This document shows positions 11,865 to 24,010 of a DNA stretch of 64,000 bases, in pieces. The notes beneath the pieces are model-generated. The model worked only from the letters and a program-made list of their open reading frames with translations, was not told where the DNA came from and made no database searches. Location: positions 62,001 to 126,000 of the forward strand of contig WHVD01000164.1 of assembly GCA_015178975.1 (NCBI GenBank), given 5' to 3'. The stretch's first letter is position 1. Every line of letters begins with the position of its first letter. Both the position numbers and the translations under genes were made by a program. Origin of the DNA: Hysterangium stoloniferum (lineage: Eukaryota > Basidiomycota > Agaricomycetes > Hysterangiales > Hysterangiaceae).

Positions 11865-13309
11865 CGAAAATAAAATAAAATACAGTGAGTGATTACTTGA
11901 AGGAACAATGTTGTGTCAGTGGGGCCAATAACCTGTTAACTTTAGGGTGAGGAGGTATAAGCTGGTACATGGTGGACATGAACAAAAATGATGATTATAT
12001 TACTAAGTAACTGTACAGTACTACAAAAAGTGTAGAATATCAGTACAATCAATAGTGTCTGAAAGTGAAAGTATAATCCAAATTCAACATATTCAACACT
12101 TGTGTGCGGTTATCGGTCTCCCACACTGTGTTGTGTAATGGTGCACGGTTACATTAACCTGTTATATACTTTAGAGAAGATCCAAAAGCAGAACGGAAAT
12201 AATAAAAGTTGTGCTGTCGTCACTCGAGTGGGTGGTCATATTTTGTATCGGCATATGTATGTCAGTCTGGTTGTGAGGGTCGCCATAGTTTGTTCATAAG
12301 TCATTAGGGGCAATGCGCCAGGGGTATTTGTGCTGGCTTTTTGTTTGTCCGTGTCATTATACTCTAGAGCTTTGCGGGAATACCAACGTCATGCCCAAAG
12401 ACCTCTTTCAAGATCACATATGCCGCCGTTCTATCCACTTCCACTCGTACCATTCAAATCGTCAGAATCAACAGAGAAAATGATACGGTGGCCAGTCCAC
12501 GCACCCAGTGTCCCTTTATATAAGGGAGCCCCCTTATTTATAGCGAATTTGACCAGAAAATATGAGGCTGATGTGTCGCAACAGCGGATGGTCCACTGAG
12601 CGACATAAGTTCCCCTGAATAGTGAAAACGCCTCATGACCATCTGTAACACTTTGGCTATATGTCTGTAAGCATCAACTACACCAGCAGCGTACCGGAAA
12701 TTTCCGTGCTTGACAATATATTCTTACTGCATCGTTGATACCCAACATCTCCCCTCGTCGACCGTTGGCCTTTCATTGGGCTTGATTAGGGTGATAAGGG
12801 CCGGAGAACGTCCGTATCTTCCATACATAACTTGGACGTGTGGATGCTTGGATATCTTGTTTCCATCTCTATCTAGGAGTTCGATTGGACGACTGCGGAC
12901 GTTTGTCAATCGTCAATCTGAGGCTCATCTCCCATTTCTTGGCCAGACCGAAAATACAGTCCCATATGGATTTCTGGTAGAACATAGCCTAGGAATAATC
13001 AACGGATTAAATAATAGAGAGTATTTGCAACTAATAGCGAATTTCCGTGGGCTGAAATTAGTCTCATCTATCTATTTTGTTTGTAGGCAAAAAATCTATA
13101 GGTGCAGTAGAAATTGAATCATGAACTCTAAATCTGTAAGCGACATCCACCACAACGCGATCGTGATCTTGTGACATCATCACTGACCAACTTACAGGTA
13201 TATACCTCAAAAAAATAACGCTCTTTGAACGTCTTTAACGAGTCAAAGTGGCCTCTAAGGGTTTCTTTGACATAAACTAACCGGCGTTCAAGCTTAAACG
13301 TGAAGTACA
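11865..13309. other. No gene recognised; a scrap of MITE at 13016-13038
   Basis: The left part looks like repeat debris. On the minus strand around 12724-12909 a frame contains PIELLDRDGNKISKHPHVQV, which looks protein-like, but no splice partners or family could be assigned. The sequence at 13016-13038 (GAGAGTATTTGCAACTAAT) is the end of the MITE seen at 476 and 27796. Confidence 0.35.
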
Positions 13310-14188
13310 ATGGCATTTTATATCCGACCCAGTACGCCAGATGATATCGTGAGTATATTTGCGTAATATATGCCTTAAATACGCTAATAATCTAACATGT
13401 TAATGTTGAACTGATACCTATTAGGATGCGATATTAGGCCTGATCAAAGACCTGGTGCGCCGAACTTGACTAAAAATCCTCGTGGAAGCGGCGGCGTATT
13501 GAACTCCTCCCAGGCAACCTACGAAAAAGAACCCGATTCAGCAAAGGCAACCCCGGAATTGGTACATCGCGCGGGTACGCTCGAGTCTGCCTACGATTAA
13601 CCATCCTTTTGCAGCTCCAAAAAAACCTCTTCTCCTCGACGCCCTTCGCACACGCGCTCCTCGCCATATCGGGGTCCCCAACCGACCCCCGACCTGGTGA
13701 GCCCGTCGGGCTTGCCTTGTACTTTTTCAACTTCTCGACATGGACTGGGCGGCCCGGGCTATACGTGAGTTTCTGCTAGGATATGCACGATGAATCTGTA
13801 AATCCCGTACTTTTTGCATCAACAGCTGGAGGATCTGTACGTGCAGGACGCTTTCAGAAACCAGGGCATTGGGAAGGCGTTTTTCGCAGAGCTGGCGCAG
13901 ATTGCTTTGGAAAAGGTGAATATTGGATTTAGCCCTGCTTTTGATTTGTTACGGATCTGTTTCCGGGTGTAGGACTGTGCGAGGATGGATTGGTCAGTTC
14001 TTAAGGTAAGAGTTATGCATGGCATAAATATCATTGGCTTATGCTTCGCACTATATTCACAGTGGAACGCTCCAAGTATCGCATTCTACGAAAAAGTGCT
14101 CGGAGCGACTGGCATGGAAGAGTGGCAAGGAATGCGGCTTGAAGGGGACGGAATTACATCACTTGCTAAATTCCGGAAGGGGACGTAA
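13310..14188 (+). CDS. Diamine (spermidine/spermine) N-acetyltransferase, GNAT family
   Basis: Seven exons, all joined in phase 0, give 171 residues: 13310-13348, 13425-13454, 13514-13561, 13615-13764, 13826-13915, 13973-14005 and 14063-14188. The product matches the SAT1/thialysine acetyltransferase group: IRPSTPDDI at the N-terminus, YEKEPDS, YFFNFSTWTGRPGLYLEDLY, the acetyl-CoA loop RNQGIG (about 100-105), and NAPSIAFYEKVLGA with Tyr about 139, the position of the general acid in this family. It would transfer acetyl from acetyl-CoA to polyamines or related diamines in the cytosol. The length equals that of human SAT1. The donor at 13562 was chosen over one at 13575 because only it keeps the frame. 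The NAC beta gene follows 223 bp downstream on the same strand. Confidence 0.9.
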
Positions 14189-14411
14189 TTTTGAAATATC
14201 AAAATTAGAATTAGAAAACACAGTAGCTGTTACACATTAGCAGGATATCTCTTAGTTTGCGTCTGTATCTGTCTCAGTCGTGACTGTACAGTTACACATA
14301 AATTTAAAGTCCGCTCCCACAACCGCTCCCGTCCGTGCCAGGCAAACCGTTTTTTTTTTTTTGATTTTTCGATTCCGATCGCTGTCGACCACCTCACCAA
14401 ACGCTGACAAG

Positions 14412-15051
14412 ATGGATCCAGCGAAGCTTGCAAAGCTCCAGGCCATGGCTGCTGCCAACAGAATCGGTGCGTAGAAGAAGGAGCTGTGTATTACAATCAT
14501 AACTGATCGTATCTCAGGTGGCAAGGGAACAGTACGACGCAAGGTCGTTCGTAAGACAAAGCCATCTACAGCCCAGGATGATAAAAAGCTTCAAGGAGCG
14601 TTGAAGAAGCTTAATGTACAGCCCATACCCGGTGTGGAGGAAGTCAACATGTTCCGCGAGGATGGAAACGTTTTGCACTTTTCTGCACCAAAGGGTGAGC
14701 AACACGCCCCATCCACACTTTAAACATCAAAATATTCACTAAAATGTCGAAACCCCGCCAGTACACGCTGCACTGACGGCCAACACGCTCGCTGTCTACG
14801 GCGCAGGCCACGTAAAGGAACTCACCGAGCTCGTCCCAGGCATTCTCAATCAGCTCGGCCCGGACTCCCTCGCGTCTTTGCGCAAGCTTGCTGAGAGCTA
14901 CCAGGCCATCCAGCAGGGTCAGCAACGCCCGAGTGCGGCGGCTGTGGCAGAGGACGACGACGATGACGACGTTCCTGACTTGGTGGAGAACTTCGATGTC
15001 GAGGACATACCCGCATCGAAGGGGGGAGGAGAGTTAGAGGATCTCAACTAA
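14412..15051 (+). CDS. EGD1: Nascent polypeptide-associated complex subunit beta (BTF3/Egd1)
   Basis: Three exons (14412-14466, 14518-14694, 14762-15051) give 173 residues. After [10 protein letters not shown] the basic motif RRKVVRK fits the ribosome-contact region of NAC beta. The NAC domain follows ([50 protein letters not shown]), then an acidic tail [15 protein letters not shown]. The protein pairs with NAC alpha at the ribosome exit tunnel and shields nascent chains. Splice sites are canonical GT..AG and keep the frame. A pyrimidine-rich run lies just upstream of the start (14349-14372), common in highly expressed fungal genes. The chosen ATG is the one that gives the conserved family N-terminus. 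Confidence 0.96.
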
Positions 15052-15384
15052 TCGTGGGAGGGGGGTTGTGGTGGAGAGCTAATGAAGGCATTCGCTTTGA
15101 TGTGAGTATTGTTATACCTTTTTGGGGTTAGTCATTCGAGCTAAATGGTGGCCTGTGTCGCGTTTCTTTAGACTGTGTTTTCCCTATGTTCTGCGCCATT
15201 CTACTTGTACAAAAAAGATGATGCACCCACACAAAATTGCACTTTGACTAGTGATGATTCCATTCAGATTTACGTGTTGTTTGTCGTCGGGTTCCGATCT
15301 CGTTAGGATCTCATCGGTCAACATCTAGCTTTACGATCACTAAACCATCAATGTTATGTCACCAATATATTACTCCCACCCTTC

Positions 15385-15716
15385 ATCCTCGCAAAGTTGT
15401 TGCAATTACTGGTTCTCATTGGCATTCTTTGCACAAAGGTTGATACATGAACATCAACCAAGAACAGCGCTACGAAAAAAGTCAACAAGTGTAGAAAATA
15501 TGCTACATGGACGACTAAGTGCGGGAAAGTATGATTTGCTAAATGTAAAAAGGGCACATGGGGAAGTACTATCGGATGAGATAAATGAGAGGGGATCATA
15601 AACAATAACGGCACATTAAAATGAAGATATGCTGCTCAACCAACTCCAACATCGATCTACGCCTAACGCAATTCGACTCCAAGTCCAACTCGGAAGGCAA
15701 TATATCGAGGAACTAC
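15385..15716. repeat. Direct repeat, left copy (pairs with 16100-16545)
   Basis: Both copies start with a GATTCTCATT-like phrase, then CACAAAGRTTG..ACATGAACAT, and end CCAACTCCAAC ... GGAAGGCAATATATCGAGG. They lie in the gap between the convergent NAC beta and LIM genes. Confidence 0.7.
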
Positions 15717-16099
15717 TGGTGACTGTGAGTCCTACCTGGGACATGAGGACGGCTCTTAAAATTTCCGTTCCCTGGACAGCGGAAGAGTTGGCCGATCTTA
15801 GATCCCAATCTGTGCATAGTGTCTGTGAAGGAACCCAAGATAGTTTATGTTTAGAGTGGACCGGGACAAGACAGCGGCGATGGGGGCGATCTTGACGTAT
15901 GAGCCGAGGGAAAAGATCTCCGCAGACCAGGTTGTAGGGATGATTCGAGAGGATACTGGATGGGAGATTCTGAGTAGATTTTCAGGAAGTGGTCACGATT
16001 TGCGACAGCTGCTTTCATAGTGTAATCGGCTTCTCTCAATGGGTATTGTCTCACGGATTGAAGTCTGAGGCCACTGATTCATCCACTATCGCCAACATT
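15717..16099 (+). other. Orphan coding-like stretch between direct repeats
   Basis: Two successive plus-strand frames look protein-like (TALKISVPWTAEELADLRSQ, then TAAMGAILTYEPREKISADQ), but they are in different frames and no family was recognised. It could be the remnant of a small gene broken by the local duplication. Confidence 0.25.
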
Positions 16100-16545
16100 T
16101 TATCTATCCGTAACCGATTCTCATTATCATTCTACACACAAAGATTGGTGCATGAACATGGTCAAAAACCAAGGCTACAGGAGAAAACAAAAGGGACAGA
16201 CGTAGAGAGACAGACAAACAACAGCAAAGAAACAGACACAATGGATAATTCGGAATCAAAGAAACATCGTAAAGTCTGTTGCGGGAAATGTGTGGGCAAA
16301 ATATATGATGTGCAGGCGGGTGAGCAAATGCGGGACAGGTAGGTATGGCTTGATTTGTGGAAGGGGCACATGAAAAAAATTGAAAAGAGGGTATTAGTTG
16401 AGATATAATGTGAGATGAGCAGGGACGGAAATTTGCAAGATCATCATGATCGTAAACAAGAAACGCTACATTACCAACTCCAACAATCCACGTCCAACAC
16501 GACTCAACTCCAACTCCCAAGTCGGAAAGCAATATTTCGAGGTTC
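16100..16545. repeat. Direct repeat, right copy, next to the LIM gene stop
   Basis: This is the partner of 15385-15716, and its right end lies within 20 bases of the LIM stop codon. A related sequence also occurs at about 53790-54050, directly beside the first degenerate LIM copy, which suggests that it travelled with the 3' flank of the LIM gene. Confidence 0.65.
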
Positions 16546-16560
16546 GCGCAAAGCCCAGCT

Positions 16561-19500
16561 CTACACCTCATTCCTGAGTATAATACTAAAACAGCTCTCA
16601 CAAAACGGTTTATCGCCTCTCTGGAAGAACGAGGGATCTTCGAACGGTTTTTCGCACATCTACAAATAATAAGTGTCAGCTACATGATCACACAGCTTAT
16701 AGGCGCAAAAAAGGGGGAAAAAAAGGGAACGACGTAAAAAAAGGACCCACCGTACAAACAAAACACCCCCAACACCACACGCCCCCCAGAGCCTCCACAG
16801 CACCTTCCCCATCCCTCACAGCGCGCTTACACCTTCTACACTTTGGATATCTCAAGCGGATATGGCACGCCTCGCAATAAGGGTGGCCCTTATACACTGT
16901 GAATCCGACATCGATATCGGAGGGGTGGGGGGGTTCGTGCGGGTCGCCTGTGATGTTATTATTGTTAGTGATGTTGTTAAAGGACTGTGATGAATGATGA
17001 AAGGAAAGGAAGAAAACGTGTCGAAGAAGGATGAAGCGTGGAAGAACAACGAAGGAAGAGCTAAGTTAAAGCAACAAAACACTCACCATTCCTCCCAAGC
17101 CTTGAAGGCGCAATGAACGGATCCCCGCACTCCGCACAGAAGAAGTGTAGCTCGTGGTACGTCCGCTTCCCAAGTGCCGGATCGTCGAGCGTAATGAAGT
17201 GTTCGTCGACTATCGGCGTGCGACAATGATAGCATTGGGGGGCAAATTTCTGTGTGGGAGGGTAAGCAACGTATATATACACGAACGGAAGAAGGATGGG
17301 GAAATGGAGCGGACAAAGATGGGAGGAAGGCAAGAATCGATGCGACATACGTCATGATAATCCAGATGACAATACGGCTGCCCCTCATGTTCATAGCTAC
17401 TCACATGCTCCAATAACTCCCCACAAACAGAGCATCTGCAGCACAAAGAAAGAGTCAGTTCAGTTCACTGCTTCGACGTCGCAGAAAGAGGGGACTTTGA
17501 CGCAGTAAAGGAAGCGGAGAGGGGAAAGAAACCAAAAACCCACCTAAAACACCCCGGATGCCATCTCCCTCCCATCGCACTAACAATTCTCCCAACAATC
17601 CCATTCCCACAGCCATAACACACCAGTCCACCGCCTAAGCCAGTTTTGGCGCCTACAGCTCGGAAATTAGCCTTCCTCCCTGCCGCGCCATGATTAGCAT
17701 GACCATGATGATTCATATGTGGATTCCTTGACGTATCAAGCGTCCCCGCGAGATCGTCTAAGATGATTGAGGGTATGTCTGTTGACGAGGATACAGCGAT
17801 GCTGGGTGCAGAGGAAAGAGTGATAGATGGGCCAGAGTGGTCGTCAGTTGAGATGTGGATTGAAGGTGGGGGGCCAGACACATTGATCGTAGGTGGCGGG
17901 GGACCCGAGATGTTTGAAGGAGGTCCTGACACGTTAATCATAGGTGGTGGAGGTCCGGACACGTTAATCATAGGTGGTGGAGGTCCGGACACATTGATCA
18001 TAGGAGGCGGTGGACCCGAGACGTTAATTTGAGGATTTGGACCTCTCGAATACTGATTCACACCTTCGTCGTCGTCATCGGATGACGACGAGGATGAAGA
18101 CGATTCCTCCTCATTTTCCTCGTTGTCTTCCTCCTCCTCTTCGTCAGAATCGTCGTCATCCGGAAGGTTAATAACAGGGACGGCAGAGTGGTAGGCGGTG
18201 GTAGGATGAGCAGGAGCACGAGTGAGAGCATGTGGGTGGGGATGCTGCGTCTGTGGACGTTGCGAATACGACTGAGCCTGCGCATATCCCGACTGCGGCT
18301 GGGAATATCCAGCTTGACTCTGCACAAACTGTTGCTGCACTTGATACCCCTGTTGTAGACCATACGCCCGTTGTGACTGTGGCTGCGGCTGCGGCTGAGT
18401 GCGTGCTTGTACTTGAGACGGTCGAGCCCGAGGTCCGCCACTACCACCACTGCTATTAGTAGCGCCTGTCCCAGGAGTCGATGGCAACGGCTGATGGCGC
18501 AATGCAGCGCTAACGGCGTTTTTTCCGACACCACCAAACGCACTTGACCGACCACGACCGCCAACACCCTCAAACACGCCGTGCCCCTGCCCCTGTCTTA
18601 TCATTGAAGCAGGTGGCGCGTCATCAAGGTCCATAGCCTTTTCTTTTCCTTTGCCTTTCCCGAACGCAGTATGAATCTGGGTCTGGGTGGGAGTAAGGGG
18701 CGGAGCCGGCCCAGCGGCCTTTGTGATTGGTGTCTGTTGTCCAAACGCATTCTTCCCAGCATCCCTAGAAGACGCTGACTGTTTGCCAAACGTATCTTTC
18801 GCAGGGGCCCCAACACCCCCAGAACCCGGACTCGGGCCCCCTTTCCCCTCAAACGTCATTGTCGCAAGTCTAAATGCCAGTGACTTGGTTTGGCCTTGCC
18901 CTTGTATCCGTTGCTTTTCCGGTCGTGGTCCCGATGCGAAGTTAGGCGCAGTAGAGGAGTCTTCTTTTGGGACGTGCGGTTGAATTTGGGGTTGAATCTG
19001 TTGTTGTGGTGGTGGTTGGGGCTGAGGAGGGGGATAGGATTGTTGCTTCTGTGGTTGGGGCTGAGGAGGGGGATAGGATTGTTGCTTCTGCGGTTGGGGC
19101 TGAGGAGGGGGATAGGATTGTTGCTTCTGCGGTTGGGGCTGAGGAGGGGGATAGGATTGTTGCTTCTGCGATTGGGGCTGAGGAGGGGAAGAAAACTGTC
19201 GCTCTTGGGAGTGGAATCGCGGTTGCTGTTCAGGCTGCGGTTGCGATTGCGGTGGTGGATCAAATTGTTGCCTCTGCGGTGGAACTTCGGGTTGCGGTTG
19301 CGAAGATGACTGTTGTTTATGCTGTGGGAGTTGTGGCCGCGGTTTCGATTGAGGCTGGAGCTGAGGGTGTGGTTGTGGTGGTTCAGGATGCGACTGTTCA
19401 CTCTGCGGTTGCGATTGTTCTTGCACCTGCTGCTGCAATTGCGGTTGCTGAATCCGCTGCTGCGCTTGTGGTTGCTGAACCTGCTGGTGCGAATATTCAT

Positions 19501-22092
19501 ACTCACCACCACCACCACCACTGCCCGACGTCCTCGCAACCTGCCGCCCATCCAAAACCTGCATCGCTCCCTTCCCCCTTCCTCCAATCACCGCCTCTGC
19601 CACTGCCTCCGCCAGCACCGCGCCCGCCACCGCCCCAGCCGCCACCGCCACAAGAACGTCGTTTGCATGATTTAAGCTGCTCCCTCCCATACCCACAGAT
19701 CGTGCATCAATCCCCTCCTCACCCTTGACAATCATTTCCCCTCCAACCATCTCTTGTCCAATCTCCCCATCCTCTTTCGTCTCAACCTCTTCCGCCTCAA
19801 CCTCTTCCGCCTCACCCCTATCCCCAGCACTCTCCGCAGGACTCCTCTGATGCGATTGGATCCTCCGAAGCTGCAGCTGCGGCGAGGGAGGTGGGGACGG
19901 TAGTGAAACAGCCTGAGATGCCGGAGGAGTGATTGGTTGAGGCTGAGGCTGAGGTTGGGTTTGAGGCTGAGGCTGAGGCTGAGTAGGAACAACAGCGTCG
20001 GCTGCAGAAGACTGTTCCGTGGTCATGAGATTATGATCCTTCGCTTCCTCAATTGCCTTTTTCTCCTCAGCCTTCTTTTCCTGTGCACTGGCGCTTCCAC
20101 TCGCACCCGCACCCGCACTCGTACTCGCATTTACACTCCCACCCGCTTCCCCCTTTTGCACAGCACCAGTAGGACCCACAACAGGGATAGGAATAATCCC
20201 GATCCCCCTCTTCCTCGGCGGCAACTTAAACGGCGCACCCTTTAGCCCCTCTTCAACGCTCGGCGGCTGGGTAGGTGAGAATGGCAAACGGCGGGTTGGG
20301 GAGGGATTTCTTGTCGTTGGTTTCGGCGTTGGCGTCGTTGTCGTCGGTGGGGATGTCGATGTGAACGCTATGGGTGAGAATATTGATGGCGGGGACGTCG
20401 ACGTAGATGCACACGGTGCCAGTGCCGATGCAGATGAAATTGTAGAAATCGACGGCGCAGAATCTGATCTTTCGTGCTAATTACAATTGAAGAGCGGGTC
20501 AAATTAACATGCTAAATGAAAAAGAAGATCAAGAGAAAACCTACATTTATCGGAGAAACACGACCACTCGAACCTCTACCACCACCACCAGGGGGTGCAG
20601 GCAACGGTCTCTTTCCCGGTGAACCCAGCCCCGAGCCTGACCCAGACCCGGACCCGGACGCAAACGACTCATTCCCACCCTGTGGATTCGAAGTAGTCAG
20701 TCCAGGAGCCATCATAAAAGGCGGAGTCGACGCATGAGCAGAACCAGGAGCATTAGCATGGGCAGGGAAAGACGGAATCACAGAAGGTGGAATCATAGAA
20801 GGCGGAACGGACGCAGCCCTGACAGGAACAGACCTCAAAGGCAGATGCGGCTGTGCTACCACACTCGAAGCAGTAGAAAACGGATACTGCTGGTGATGCA
20901 CATGCGCATGCGGCGGCTGCGGCTGGGATTGCGGTTGCGGTTGCGGTTGGGGGTACGGACCCGAGGGCGTCCGACTTCTTGCATACGGAAGAGACGGAGT
21001 GTGTGGTGGTGGTGGCGGCTGAGGTGCCTGGGAGGGTTGTGGTTGGTAAAGGTGGGGATGACTTTGGTGCGGGTGCTGCTGGCCGTAGTGATATTGAGAC
21101 GGGTGTGGGTGGGGTTGTGGGTGGGATGGTTGATCGGATTGCGGGGCTGGGGCTGGTGGTCGGGGGTAGGGAGACTGAGCGGGTGGGGGCTGGGGATATT
21201 GACTGGAAGGTGGTTGGGCATTCTGGAATTGAGGTGGAGGAGGCTGTTGTTGGATCTGAGAGGGATGTGGCTGTGGATGCTGCTGGAACGACTGTGTCGG
21301 CTGCATGTGCCCTTGGTCCTGTCTAAACGGTTGCGCGTATGACTGGAACTGCTGCAGTCTCGCTTGAACAAGAGACTGTCGCTGAGGTTGCAAACCCGTA
21401 AAAGGTGCTTGAGCCTGAGCCTGAACCTGAGCCTGCGCATGTCCTTGGAAAGATTGTGAAGTTCCAAACACACTCTGTCTCTGCTGAAACGACTGGGCCT
21501 CAGCCTGCGGCTGGGACTGATAAGGAGCCTGAGCACCCGTCCACGAGAGCGGTCTCGCCGCAGCCATCCCCGTCGTAGCTGGTGCAGGCAACGGTCTCCT
21601 CCCTTTATCCGGACTCTGTGACTGCGCACGAGGAGGGGGCGCGTGTTGCGCATAACCGCTCTGTGGATAAGACGTCTGCGCTGGTTGGCCAAATGGATTT
21701 TGAGCTGACTCGCTAAAGCTACTCTGCTGGGGCAAGGTGTAGCTTCGTTGTGGGGGTTGACCGAAGTTTCTTTGGATCACGTTTGGTTGACGCTGATCTT
21801 GGGACTGTTCATAGCTGCCAGACGGTGTTCCTAAGTCTGGAGCATACCCCAGAATATTCGATTGAGGATTATGATGAGTATATCGGTGCTGGGGGTGCTG
21901 GGGAGGCGGTGGTCGCTGATGTTGGTGTGGGTAAAAAGGTGGTATATTAGTATATTGTCTAAACGGAGGATTAGACGTTGGACTAGAATTGGGAGTAGTG
22001 TTGGTAGGCTGAAATCCTGTTGATTGCTGGGGAAAGCGACTTGGTTGCTGTTGAGACTGAGACTGAGGTTGAGGTTGATAATATGGGTTCAT
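16561..22092 (-). CDS. Paxillin-like triple-LIM protein (Pxl1-type) with long Pro/Gln-rich N-terminus
   Basis: Six exons in order of translation: 22092-20545, 20476-17544, 17435-17351, 17249-17087, 16947-16751 and 16659-16561, 1674 residues. The first about 1400 residues are low-complexity (Gln, Pro, Ser) with PQ tandem repeats and an acidic run. Three C-terminal LIM domains follow: CYGCGNGIVG...HPGCFRCSVC; CYHCRTPIVDEHF...CAEC...CEAC; and CRRC...WCWGCFVCTMC...CESC. The third uses Cys in place of the usual His, as I recall for Pxl1. Zinc ligands are complete and every junction keeps phase. Fungal Pxl1 works at sites of polarised growth and the cytokinetic ring, linked to Rho GTPases. The N-terminus is much longer than in yeast. 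Two degenerate genomic copies of this gene lie at 54150-55060 and 61430-62300. Confidence 0.9.
17870..18030. repeat. 30-bp coding minisatellite in the LIM gene
   Basis: Units encode INVSGPPPPM on the minus strand, about four full copies and two variants. The bases repeat almost exactly (GGTGGTGGAGGTCCGGACAC), pointing to recent slippage or unequal exchange. Confidence 0.85.
18990..19200. repeat. 39-bp coding minisatellite in the LIM gene
   Basis: About five units encode the 13-residue motif QKQQSYPPPQPQP on the minus strand, almost identical in bases. The long plus-strand frame across it (18967-19728) is a shadow of this composition. Confidence 0.85.
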
Positions 22093-23741
22093 TCGCTAGT
22101 CTATAAAAACAAGGTATCCAGTACTAGGACTACCAGGGCATCGACACTAGCTTCAAGGATACTGGACTTGGAAGTTGACAGGGGGCCGTAGAACAAACTT
22201 CGGCAACATGGTCACGTGTCGCAATTTTTTTTTTTTAATACAATCGTATAACTATGATACATAGCGGTTGGGAGAAAAAGTACCCCTAATGGTAGGTGGG
22301 GGAGCAGCAGGATATGTATGTAGCTGGTTGGTATGGGCAAGAGGGTCAAATGTAGGGAAGGGGAGGGCGGGGATGGTGGGCCGGTTATGCTTTCCGGAAA
22401 GCGTCGGGGGCGGTGATGAACTCAGCTAGGGCTTTAAGGCCCTTGTGGGTGCTGAGGATAATGGGGAGTGATAGGTCTTAAGAGGCAGTGCGGAGGGTGT
22501 GGCGGTGAATACGGAAGTAAAATTATTGATCATGTTTTTTGTTATGTTTTTTTTTCGTCATACTTTTCTTGTTCGAGTCAGTGTTGAAAGTACAAGGGGG
22601 TTTCGAGTGAAAGAAGCGAATCCCTTGTACATAGATTACAACTGATTCCTAAGCTGCGATATAGTACCACATAGCCAAGTGTCCACCGAGTATACCAATA
22701 AACTAAATGAGCGTAGCAAGGCCGTGAGCGTCCTCAAAGGCCTGCAAAACAAATGTCAAGAAATACGAACAGTCAGGACAATGTAGCCTAGGATCCCTCC
22801 ACGCTAATATCTACCGGCCTTTTACCTTTGAAGAGTAAGAGTACAATCAGGACACACACTTTACGCATCACCAATAGAAAAGGCCCAACGGAATGACACA
22901 GTTGCCTCGGGGCCTTGCATCTCAGCTAGGAAAGCTGAATATCAAAACAGAAGAAAGAAAGATTCAAAGGAGCCACTTGGGGCCCGTGTAGTAGGGCTAT
23001 TAAACCGTTCAAGAGGGAGTATGTTAGGGCTAGGTTAGTTGGAGGCCTAAGGTCGCCAGGGGGGTAGTGTGGAGGAGCGGTGGATCTGAGCTGTTGAAAC
23101 AAAACCATCGATTAGAGACTTTTTAAATGACATTATGACATACCATCTCTCAGCACTTGTGCACCCGGTGTCTCAAATAGGGACGGATGAGCATTCGGCG
23201 TATTTAAGGGGACGCGAGGAACACGACCAAGTCGAGGAGGGCTTTCAAGTCGTGGTGGATCGTTAGAATGCCTTTCAGATCCATTTTATAACGTTTCGAG
23301 AAGGGTTTTTGCCAGGTCGGTCGCCTTAAAAGCCCTTGGGTCTATAGACAAGAGTGCCCAGGGAGAACCAGTTCTCCATGCCCAGCTTCGCAACAACGCC
23401 GACAGTGTTGATCTAAATAAACACGACAAAAATATAAGATAAGTCATAGTGAAACGGGATTCTACGTACCTGCTTCGCTCTGGGTGCTTTCATGATCATG
23501 GCATATCCATAGTTCTCAGTCACTGCGGGTTGTTGGCGCAATTCTGTTCAATCAAGAGCAATGGAAAACATCAAAAGAATAGTAGGAAAATTCCCAGTGG
23601 GCTCTACAGACCTTGGATCCTGCTGTTGTGTAGCAGTAGTCGATGTGACAGGACGTGGTGTGATTATGTAACCTAAAAGGGAATTGCGTCACGCCCACAA
23701 TAAATAGCTGATATTGATTACCTAGATAGAACTACATAGAA
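22093..23741. other. Intergenic; short repeated motifs only
   Basis: No convincing gene. On the minus strand several short frames carry a related phrase: THKGLKALAEFI near 22440, AFEDAHGLATLI near 22710, and HHDLKALLDLVVFL near 23250. They may be remnants of a small repeated exon, but the similarity is weak. Confidence 0.3.
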
Positions 23742-23774
23742 TGTTGAAACAGTTGAATAACTCTTGACAAACAC

Positions 23775-23917
23775 CCTGTGAGTGTGAGGAAAGTAAACAC
23801 TAAATGTATTCAACTGTGAAATAACTACATACCTGTGAGTGTGAGGAAAGTAAACACTAAATGTATTCAACTGTGAAATAACTACATACCTGTGAGTGTG
23901 AGGAAAGTAAACACTAA
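23775..23917. repeat. 57-bp tandem repeat inside the Copia LTR, about 2.5 copies
   Basis: The units start CCTGTGAGTGTGAGGAAAGT at 23775, 23832 and 23889 and are essentially identical. Confidence 0.95.
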
Positions 23918-24010
23918 GGAGACTTTCCCACACCTACAGCGGAGTATGCTACAGGGTGCTTACCTAAGCACCTATATATCAGTTACCTTACTAGGTAACT
24001 CACTCAATAC

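Noticed and set aside
13562-13614. Donor at 13575 for the acetyltransferase third intron
   Set aside because: It would shift the frame and lose the conserved PVGLALYFFNF segment; the donor at 13562 keeps phase 0.
18967-21342. Long plus-strand frames (for example 18967-19728 and 20734-21342)
   Set aside because: They lie opposite the Pro/Gln-rich exons of the LIM gene; the simple codon composition opens the other strand. The minus-strand reading has complete LIM zinc ligands and consistent splicing.
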